Source of the DNA: Clostridia bacterium
GTDB lineage: Bacteria > Bacillota > Clostridia > Oscillospirales > CAG-272
DNA length: 13,679 bases
Reading direction: 5' to 3'
Assembly: GCA_017407375.1 (NCBI GenBank)
Contig: JAFQWT010000087.1
Location: 1-13,679, forward strand
The translations under genes and the position numbers were made by a program. How positions within the stretch are numbered: the first letter of the stretch is position 1; every line of letters starts with the position of its first letter. Positions 5,754-12,228 of the stretch are shown here, piece after piece. A model generated the notes under the pieces. The model did not search any database and was not told where the DNA came from. It worked only from the letters and a program-made list of their open reading frames with translations.

Positions 5754-6826
5754 TGAAAGCTACCACCGTCTCACTTCTTGTTGCCCTTGCCCTTCTTGTC
5801 GTTGGCCTTTTGGCACTCTTTATTCCCGTGGCTATCCACGGCTGGGATCTTACCGTCCTTGACCCGCACCGTTATACCGAAAGCACTCACCCCGTGGCAG
5901 GGGAGTTCACGGCCATTAGCGTTGAGACCTCGCTTGCCAACGTCACCGTCCTCCCCTCCGAGGACGGCACCTGCCGCGCGGTGCTTTGCGAGCAGGAGGG
6001 CCTTACCCACACCGTGGCGGTGGAGGACGGCACCCTCCGCATCACCGAGACCGACACGCGCCGCTGGTACGAGAAGCTCATCAACCTCCGCTCACCGAGC
6101 ATCACGCTGTATCTTCCCGAGGGGAGCTACGGCGCCCTTACGGTCTCTTTGTCAACGGGTGACGTCACACTGTCCGAGGGCTTTACCTTTGCCTCGCTGA
6201 CCCTTCGTGGCTCCACGGGGGACGTTGCCTGCCGCGCGGACGTTCTCGGGGCTATCGACGTCCGTCTCAGCACGGGCGACGTCCTTTTGGAGGGGATCTC
6301 CGCCGGTGCCATTACCCTTACCGCCTCCACGGGCGATACCGCCCTCACGGGCGTTACCTGCACGTCCCTTACCTCAAGCCGCTCCACGGGCCACACCCGT
6401 CTTGACGGGCTGAGCGCCGAGGGCGACGTCACGCTCACCTCCTCCACGGGGCGCATTGGGCTGTCCCGCGTCTCGGCGGGCGCCCTCTCACTCTACGTCA
6501 GCACGGGCCGCACCGAGCTTGCGGACGTTACGGCCACCACCCTGACGAGCGAGGGGGACACGGGCGACGTCACCCTCACCAACACCGTCCTTTCGGGCGC
6601 CTTGACGATCGTCCGCTCCACGGGCGACGTCACTCTTACGCGCTGTGATGCCGCCGAGCTTCTCATCAAGACCGACACGGGCGACGTCAAGGGCACGCTC
6701 CTTTCTGAAAAGATCTTTATCCCGAGGACAGATACGGGTAAGATCGCGGTGCCCGAGACCGTGACGGGCGGCCGTTGCAAGGTCACCACCGACACGGGAG
6801 ATATCCGCTTCACGATCGCAGAATAA
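5753..6826 (+). CDS. DUF4097 beta-solenoid surface protein
   Basis: The 357-aa product has an N-terminal membrane or signal segment (about residues 5-28) and an outside domain made of repeated beta turns. From residue 134 to the end, STGD or DTGD-like turns recur twelve times every 19-20 residues, as expected for a parallel beta-helix of the DUF4097 family. Such proteins close PadR-DUF1700 operons and are described as putative adhesin-like; the biochemical function is not known. ATG 5753 follows AGGAGG (5739-5744) with 8-base spacing and overlaps the previous stop; the in-frame ATG at 5729 lies inside the DUF1700 gene without a better site. There is no sortase motif and no lipobox, so it is probably membrane-anchored. 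Confidence 0.9.
   Translation: MKATTVSLLVALALLVVGLLALFIPVAIHGWDLTVLDPHRYTESTHPVAGEFTAISVETSLANVTVLPSEDGTCRAVLCEQEGLTHTVAVEDGTLRITETDTRRWYEKLINLRSPSITLYLPEGSYGALTVSLSTGDVTLSEGFTFASLTLRGSTGDVACRADVLGAIDVRLSTGDVLLEGISAGAITLTASTGDTALTGVTCTSLTSSRSTGHTRLDGLSAEGDVTLTSSTGRIGLSRVSAGALSLYVSTGRTELADVTATTLTSEGDTGDVTLTNTVLSGALTIVRSTGDVTLTRCDAAELLIKTDTGDVKGTLLSEKIFIPRTDTGKIAVPETVTGGRCKVTTDTGDIRFTIAE
6152..6802 (+). repeat. Twelve coding repeats with (S/D)TG turns
   Basis: The threonine of each STG/DTG turn falls at residues 135, 155, 174, 193, 212, 232, 251, 270, 290, 309, 328 and 348, so the period is 19 or 20 without exception. At DNA level the units share stretches like ACGGGCGACGTC but the sequence between them has diverged, so duplication is old or the motif is kept by selection on protein fold. 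Confidence 0.9.
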
Positions 6827-6827
6827 G

Positions 6828-6858
6828 AAAAAGGGAGAGCCGTGGCTCTCCCTTTTTT
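6828..6858. terminator. Two-way terminator between convergent units
   Basis: GGGAGAGCC (6833-6841) pairs with GGCTCTCCC (6844-6852), flanked by five A and six T, giving a U-tract in both directions. It closes the padR operon on the plus strand and the lipoprotein gene on the minus strand, whose stop is at 6865-6867. Confidence 0.93.
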
Positions 6859-6864
6859 ATGGTC

Positions 6865-9800
6865 TTATGGGGTAATATCCATTTCCTGCGAGGGACGCAG
6901 ACCGACAAAGTAGTGAAGGGCGTCTCCCGTAAAGGGATCCGTTTTGAGCAGGTCGGTGAAGTCCTCAATGCAAAGCGCGACCGCCTTCGGCGTGGGAGAC
7001 GAGGAGGTTCTGGTCGTGGTGAACTCGGAGGAAGTGAGCTTACCCGTTTTTGGGTTGAATACAAGCTCTCCGCGCAGGTTTTGGTCGGTGTACTCGGCTG
7101 TGGTGCCGTCGATCGTGAGAGCGTAGGTCCCCTTGTACGCCATCGCGCCGATGAACCTGCCCTCGCCCCGGTAGAGAAGCGCCCACTGCACCTGCTTTGA
7201 GGAGGAGGAGGCACGGGCCAGGACCAGAACGTCGCCGGGCTGCAGATCGGAAATCGAGAGCCCCTTTTCGGTGACGGCGTTCTCCAGGGTGGCACCGTTT
7301 TGCTCGGTGCGGATCCAGGAGCCGCCATAGAAGCCGTCGATCACCATACGGCCGGCGGGCTTGGTCTTGTAATTGACGCCGTTCCCGTACACGTACTGGC
7401 GGTAGGCAATATTGTAGCTTGTGTCACCGATACCCACGAGCGAGAAGATCCGCCCGGGAAGTGCCGAGGCCGTGGTGTTGCTCTCTTGTAGACCCATGGC
7501 ATCGAAGAGCCCCGGAAGGCCAAGCTTTGAATAAAGATTAGCGATGTGAGACAGGGGGCGGTTGGCGGTCAAGGCGGCAGAGGCATACGAGAGCGAGCCC
7601 AGCGCCGAGAGCTGTGCCTCTGAGAGCGCGGTCGCGCGGGTATAGGAGCCGCTACAGCCTTTGGCAGAGCAGGCGTAGCGGATGCTTCCCGCCGTGGTCT
7701 TGTCCACGATCCACGTGTGTGCCAGCTCCTCCGAGAGCAGGCAGTCCTCTCTCGTGCAGGCGAGGGTATGACTGCTCTCGTCCCGATAGACGGCGGTGTC
7801 GCTCAGCGCGTGTCCGAGCGCGGGGATGAGCGAGGTCAACGTGGCCGCCGTCCCGCTGCAGGCATGGCAGCCGCGGCAGGTGTAGGTTGCGGACCCCATT
7901 TCCGTGCAGGTGGCGGGAACACTCTCGGTGAGGGTAAAGCTGTGAGGGGATACGGCCCCCGCCTGCGAGGGACGGAGCAGGAAGAATACGTCGTTCTCCT
8001 TCATGAACGAGTGGCGGATCAGCGTGAGTGCCGAGGCACCGGTGTAGGCGGTGGCCGTGCCGCTCGACTTCATTTCCAGGAGGGTCTCGTTGCCGAGATA
8101 TACCACAACGCGGGTCGAGGCCATGGCGCTTGTCATGCCCGTGTCGGTGCGGTCGGCGGCGGTGCCGTAGACCAGAATGTCGCCTGGCTCGAGATATTCC
8201 GGCATAAACTCCTTGATGCCCTTGCAAAATTCCGCCTCAAAGTCAAAGGCCTCGTGCCCCTCGCTTTTCAGCTTAGTCACGTCCAGGGGGTGCATGCGGT
8301 AGCCACCGTAGGCATTCGCCACCAGCATATCCCGGAGCGCTTGGTGCTCGGCCGCAACGGCCGTTTGCGGGGCAAACATCGTGTAGGCGGGAGCCGACGT
8401 GCCGTAGAACCAGGGATAAAGCGAGGGACGGTTCTTGAAGCTTTGGGGGGTGAAGAGGGCCTCCACCGCCTCCTCTACCGTGCCGAGCTCAAGCGTTATG
8501 CCCATGGCGGCGTAGATCCCCTCGGCAAAGGCAAGGTCTGTGCCGTAGGCCGTTTTCCACTCGTCGGTGGCGGTAAGGCCGAGGAGAAATTCCTTCTGTG
8601 CCTCGGAAAGCTTGGCGCCCCCCACCGTGTTTTCGATGCGGTTGGAGGGGATCGCGTCCACAAAGCCGCCGTCGGAAACCACCGTGGTGCCGCGCTCAGC
8701 CACGACCCTGACGGTATAGCTGACCGTGGCGCTTTCCCCTGCGGGGATGTCAAGCGACCACGTGAGGACACCGTTATTCATGGTGGCCCCTCCCGTGGCA
8801 CTCACAAACTCGGTGCCCTCGGGGATCCTTTCGGTCACCGAAAGGTCGCGGTAGTCCACGCCGTCCGTGTCCTTCGTCCAGAACACGTAATTCGAGTCCA
8901 GCGTGCCGTTCTCGACCTTCACCGTGTAGGTGAGAGTGTCGCCCTTGGTCACCGTTCCATAGGGCGTGATGCCTACCGTGCGGTTGATGTCCATCAGGGG
9001 ATACCTCATGCGCGAGAGGGTAGAGGCGGGGATCGTGAGCGGGGCGCCGTTCATGGTGAGGATATCGTTTCCTGGGTCGCCGTCACGGTCGTGCATATAA
9101 AAATCGAGAGGGCGCATGACCACGTAGTCGGTCTTGGCATCGTCCAACGTGCTCTCCACGGTTTTGAAATGCCCGAATACCGTGCCGTACGGCTCCCAGT
9201 TCTCCTCGCCTGTGGTAACGTTGAATTTCCCGCCCCCCGAGCTGCTGGCATCCAAAACGTAGCTGTTGCCGATGTAAAGAAGGGCGTGACCGTCACGGAC
9301 CGTTACGTCGCCGGGGCGGAGGTAGGTGTAATTGCCGTTGCCATCGTTATCCATAATGTGTCTTCTGAGGAGCGCCTTGGCATCGGCGGGGGCAAGGGCC
9401 TCTCCGTCAAGATAATAGCTGTAATTCTCCTCGCCCTCGGCGCGGTAGAAATCGAGACCGTCATCGTTGCTCCACGAGTTCAGCTCCTTGAAATCGGTGA
9501 AGCTTGTGGACTGATAGAGCTGCATGCGCTCGTCATCCTCCACGTTGTCGGAGGAGTCGCCGTCCTCCTTCAGTCCCACGTAATCCACCCAACGGACGAT
9601 GGCGGTGTCGGCATCGTTTTCGGTGTAGGGATCGGGAATCTTCAGCGTGGTGGCGATCGCGTCCGGCTCGGGCTGGTTGTCGGCGATGCGCCAGATCCAT
9701 GTGGTGGTCAGGCCGCTCGGGCCAAACTTTCTTTCCAAAATGTAACGGTCAAGTGCCTCAAGATAGGTTTTGTGAACAAAGCCCGTGCAGACGGTGAAGA

Positions 9801-11052
9801 TTGAGGTGTGGTCGGTGCCGTATTCGGGCGATGCCTCGGGGGTGTGGCGGGTGATGCCACCGTAATTTCCCGAGATCCTTGTAAGAGTTGCGGAGTCGTA
9901 CTGGGCCTTGGTCCTTTTGATGTAATAGGACCAGCCCGTCGTCACGATGGCGCGCTCGTAGTCGGCGCGGGTCAGAACCTCGCTGCCCGCAGGGATGACC
10001 TCATCCCACTCGTCAAGGCAGACCGAGCAAACGTGATTGGCTTTTCCCGGGGCGGTGGCCGTGGGAGCCACGGTCAGCTCGCTGCAGGTCTTATCGTGCT
10101 GCGAAAGGTCGGTATGCCCCGCAGCGCAGGTGCGGGCGTGGCCCTTGTCTCCCACGCTTTCCCACTCCCCAAAGGCCGCCGTGCAGGAGGCGGTGGTATG
10201 GCCGCAGGCCGTGCAAAGCGCCGAATGGGAGCCGTTGGCGTTGTGCTCAACGCTTCCCAGCACGTGCGCGCCGCTTTCCGTGTGCGTGGGATCGTTGGCA
10301 CAGACGCGGCGGTGGCCTCCCTCCGTTTCGGTCCAGGCGCCAAAGGCGTGACCGAAGGCGCCGATCGCTTCGGTCCTTTCCGCGTAGCAGCGTGAGCAAG
10401 TAAAGCTGCGGGCACCCGCGCTCTCACACGTTGCGGGGGTGCTCACAACGCCCGCGCCCCAGTCGTGACCTTCAAGAAGTGAGGAGATGACCTCGGTCCT
10501 TGTGGTCTTGCAGGAGGCACAGGTGAAGGTGCGCAGACCGTCCCTCTCACATGTCGCGGGGGTGGTCACAACACCCGCATCCCAGGCGTGCCCCTCCTCG
10601 TCTGCGGGGATGGCCTCGGTCCTCTCGGCGCCGCAGTCAGCGCAGGTGAAGGTACGCACACCGTCATTCTCACAGTCGGCAGGGGTGGTCACGGTGCCAT
10701 CATCCCATGCATGCCCCGTGGCGGTCAGCGGCTCGGTTCTTGTGAGGGCGCAGGAGGCGCAGGTAAAGGTGGTGACGCCGTCCGTCTCACAGCCGGCGGC
10801 GGTGGTGACGCTGCCCGTGTCCCACGTATGACCCGTGGCAGCGACGGCCTCGGTCCTGGTGGTGGCGCACACCGTGCAGCGGAATGTGCGGACCCCCGCC
10901 TCCTCGCATCCCGGATGCTCGGTCACCGCCCCCTCGTCCCACGTGTGGCCGAGAAGACAGCCGACACTCCCGAGAAATGAGCAACTTGAGAGCAGCATCG
11001 AGAGCAAAAGGATGATGGAAGTAAACAAAACTTTTCGATTATTTCGACTCAT
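6865..11052 (-). CDS. Large Cys-repeat lipoprotein with three NlpC/P60-like domains
   Basis: The 1395-aa product is exported and lipid-anchored: a basic start, hydrophobic helix and lipobox LSSC with Cys24. In order: five Cys/His repeats (35-233); a looser His/Cys-rich part with CxxC pairs (234-352); an NlpC/P60-like domain (about 358-655) with Cys422 in VCTGFV, LRPGD (578-582), His589 in DGHALLYIG and Asp601; a DUF11-like beta domain (about 687-783); a second peptidase-like domain (about 815-1030); a second Cys/His cluster (1049-1133); and a third peptidase-like domain (about 1143-1389). The second and third lack the Cys and His. NlpC/P60 enzymes cut wall peptides, so a wall-hydrolase or wall-binding role is likely but inferred. 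Cys422 to His589 is longer than usual, implying an insertion. ATG 11052 has AGGAGG at 11061-11066 and overlaps the LacI stop (ATGA). Confidence 0.9.
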   Translation of the reverse strand: MSRNNRKVLFTSIILLLSMLLSSCSFLGSVGCLLGHTWDEGAVTEHPGCEEAGVRTFRCTVCATTRTEAVAATGHTWDTGSVTTAAGCETDGVTTFTCASCALTRTEPLTATGHAWDDGTVTTPADCENDGVRTFTCADCGAERTEAIPADEEGHAWDAGVVTTPATCERDGLRTFTCASCKTTRTEVISSLLEGHDWGAGVVSTPATCESAGARSFTCSRCYAERTEAIGAFGHAFGAWTETEGGHRRVCANDPTHTESGAHVLGSVEHNANGSHSALCTACGHTTASCTAAFGEWESVGDKGHARTCAAGHTDLSQHDKTCSELTVAPTATAPGKANHVCSVCLDEWDEVIPAGSEVLTRADYERAIVTTGWSYYIKRTKAQYDSATLTRISGNYGGITRHTPEASPEYGTDHTSIFTVCTGFVHKTYLEALDRYILERKFGPSGLTTTWIWRIADNQPEPDAIATTLKIPDPYTENDADTAIVRWVDYVGLKEDGDSSDNVEDDERMQLYQSTSFTDFKELNSWSNDDGLDFYRAEGEENYSYYLDGEALAPADAKALLRRHIMDNDGNGNYTYLRPGDVTVRDGHALLYIGNSYVLDASSSGGGKFNVTTGEENWEPYGTVFGHFKTVESTLDDAKTDYVVMRPLDFYMHDRDGDPGNDILTMNGAPLTIPASTLSRMRYPLMDINRTVGITPYGTVTKGDTLTYTVKVENGTLDSNYVFWTKDTDGVDYRDLSVTERIPEGTEFVSATGGATMNNGVLTWSLDIPAGESATVSYTVRVVAERGTTVVSDGGFVDAIPSNRIENTVGGAKLSEAQKEFLLGLTATDEWKTAYGTDLAFAEGIYAAMGITLELGTVEEAVEALFTPQSFKNRPSLYPWFYGTSAPAYTMFAPQTAVAAEHQALRDMLVANAYGGYRMHPLDVTKLKSEGHEAFDFEAEFCKGIKEFMPEYLEPGDILVYGTAADRTDTGMTSAMASTRVVVYLGNETLLEMKSSGTATAYTGASALTLIRHSFMKENDVFFLLRPSQAGAVSPHSFTLTESVPATCTEMGSATYTCRGCHACSGTAATLTSLIPALGHALSDTAVYRDESSHTLACTREDCLLSEELAHTWIVDKTTAGSIRYACSAKGCSGSYTRATALSEAQLSALGSLSYASAALTANRPLSHIANLYSKLGLPGLFDAMGLQESNTTASALPGRIFSLVGIGDTSYNIAYRQYVYGNGVNYKTKPAGRMVIDGFYGGSWIRTEQNGATLENAVTEKGLSISDLQPGDVLVLARASSSSKQVQWALLYRGEGRFIGAMAYKGTYALTIDGTTAEYTDQNLRGELVFNPKTGKLTSSEFTTTRTSSSPTPKAVALCIEDFTDLLKTDPFTGDALHYFVGLRPSQEMDITP
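10354..10950 (-). repeat. Five Cys/His-rich repeats of 39-41 residues
   Basis: Units begin at residues 35, 74, 113, 154 and 195 of the lipoprotein. Each follows the pattern GH-x-W, V-x-T, one Cys, G-x-R-T-F-x-C-x-x-C, then RTE. Each unit thus offers one His and three Cys (for example His36, Cys49, Cys59, Cys62), which could bind zinc or form disulfides. A diverged sixth unit starts at residue 234. Such repeats occur widely in surface proteins of gut Bacillota, usually next to other domains; their role is not established to my knowledge. Confidence 0.88.
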
Positions 11053-12068
11053 AGGTCCTTCCTCCTATCGTTTGAAAGCGGTTTTTGTCCGCGCTCCTCG
11101 GCGCGGCAGAGGGATTCGCGGAGACAAACGGTGACGGGAGCCCTCACTACGATGGGGTCGGAGTAGCAGGGGTCCTCAATGCGCTTGAAAAGGAGATCCA
11201 CAAGCGTTGATGCAATCTCCTCAAAGTTGGTGCGGAGCGAGGTCAGGGGGACGTCGAGGATGCTGGAGGGGGTAATGTCGTTTATCCCCGCAAAGCAGAG
11301 ATCCTCGGGGATCCGATAGCCGCAGAGACGTGCCTGCTTCATGGCGCCGTAGGCAATGTAGTCGTAGGCCGCAATGATGACCTCAGGCAAGCCCCCGCGG
11401 CGGAGCAACTCAAGAAAGCCCTGTTCTCCCGCCGCCGTGAAGCGCTCCTCCGACATCACGGTGTATTTCTGGTAATAGGGGAGCCCGTGATGGCGAAGCG
11501 CCGCCTTCAGACGGTTGAGCGTTATGCGTGTCAGGGATTCGCCAAGGAAGCCGACTCTTTTGTAGCCGTATTCCTTAATGAGTCCTACAAGCTCACAAAT
11601 CCCGCCCTCCACATCCATGCAGAGCTTATCGGCATTTTCGGGATGGCGCTTGGAAACGCCGAAGGAGACGAGGGGGAAGTGGTCGGGGTTTTTGATGTGA
11701 GGGGCGCTTCCCTCAACGATGATACCGTCCACACGCGTTTTGTAGGCCATCTCACCGAAAAGGGCGGCCGCCCGCTGGGGCTGGAAGCGCGTGCAGGCCA
11801 TAACGGCCATTCCACCCCGCGTTTCGATCTCGTGCTCCAATGCCCCGGCGATCCTGGCGTAATACTCGCTCTCCACCGCGGGGAGTAGCAGAGCGATCAG
11901 GGGCCGCGACCGCTTGAGCTTACAGTATTTCTCAAAGTAACCGAGCTCCTTGGCAATGCGGAAGATCCTCTCACGGGTGTAAGCACTGATCTCGGGGCTT
12001 CCCGCAAAGGCCTTTGAAACCGTGGAGGGAGAGGTGTTGGCCAGCTCGGCGATCTTCTTCAGCGTCAT
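11049..12068 (-). CDS. LacI family transcriptional regulator
   Basis: The 339-aa product has an N-terminal LacI helix-turn-helix (residues 2-44: LKKIAELANTSPSTVSKAF, then SAYTRERIFRIAKELGY) and a periplasmic-binding-protein-like sensor domain (about 56-320), including DGIIVEG, MDVEGGICELV, GFLGES and FAGINDI. The hinge after LGY reads FEKYCKLKRSRP and lacks the usual ARxL hinge-helix motif, which is odd because that helix normally opens the minor groove. Family members respond to sugars or nucleosides; the ligand here is unknown. AAGGAG (12075-12080) supports the ATG. The stop overlaps the lipoprotein start by 4 bases, so that gene is the obvious target along with the regulator itself. The glycoside-hydrolase-like gene upstream is a second possible target. 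Confidence 0.93.
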   Translation of the reverse strand: MTLKKIAELANTSPSTVSKAFAGSPEISAYTRERIFRIAKELGYFEKYCKLKRSRPLIALLLPAVESEYYARIAGALEHEIETRGGMAVMACTRFQPQRAAALFGEMAYKTRVDGIIVEGSAPHIKNPDHFPLVSFGVSKRHPENADKLCMDVEGGICELVGLIKEYGYKRVGFLGESLTRITLNRLKAALRHHGLPYYQKYTVMSEERFTAAGEQGFLELLRRGGLPEVIIAAYDYIAYGAMKQARLCGYRIPEDLCFAGINDITPSSILDVPLTSLRTNFEEIASTLVDLLFKRIEDPCYSDPIVVRAPVTVCLRESLCRAEERGQKPLSNDRRKDL

Positions 12069-12098
12069 AGGCGGCTCCTTTTTTTTGTTCTATACCTC

Positions 12099-12128
12099 AT
12101 TATAACATGCACACCATACCCTCCACAA
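12099..12128 (-). promoter_or_regulatory. Promoter of the LacI-lipoprotein unit
   Basis: On the minus strand TTGTGG (12128-12123) and a perfect TATAAT (12104-12099) are 18 bases apart. Transcription would start near 12092, leaving a leader of about 24 bases. The -10 is convincing, the -35 mediocre, which is compatible with regulated expression. Confidence 0.6.
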
Positions 12129-12142
12129 GTAAAACGCGGCGG

Positions 12143-12161
12143 TTACGAATTTATTTCGTAA
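12143..12161. promoter_or_regulatory. 19-bp inverted repeat upstream of lacI-like gene, candidate operator
   Basis: TTACGAA (12143-12149) and TTCGTAA (12155-12161) are exact inverted repeats around the 5-base spacer TTTAT. The site lies 15 bases upstream of the -35 element of the LacI-lipoprotein promoter and is not part of a terminator. LacI-family members commonly regulate themselves, so this is the best candidate for its own site, though the spaced form differs from the usual central-CG palindrome. Confidence 0.5.
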
Positions 12162-12175
12162 AAGGAAAAATATAG

Positions 12176-12220
12176 AAAAACCTCTTGTGGCACCTACGAT
12201 AAAGCAGGGGCCACAAGAGG
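12176..12220 (-). terminator. Terminator of the glycoside-hydrolase-like gene
   Basis: CCTCTTGTGGC (12181-12191) pairs perfectly with GCCACAAGAGG (12210-12220), an 11-bp stem with an 18-base loop. On the minus strand it is followed by five T (12180-12176). It sits 9 bases after the stop codon. Confidence 0.9.
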
Positions 12221-12228
12221 GCTTTTTC

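Noticed and set aside
6152..6802. Tandem repeat array that could be taken for a CRISPR or minisatellite
   Set aside because: Repeats are in frame, 57 or 60 bases long, diverged between units and code for beta-helix turns; there are no unique spacers.
7717..9804. 695-codon plus-strand open frame inside the lipoprotein gene
   Set aside because: It is antisense to a coding region with a lipobox, repeats and domain motifs; its translation shows no recognisable domain and no ribosome site is apparent.
1201..12178. Shared 13-base A/T-rich string AAAAATATAGAAA before the sigma gene (1201-1213) and near the LacI gene (12166-12178)
   Set aside because: Low complexity, not placed alike relative to promoters or starts; chance is sufficient.
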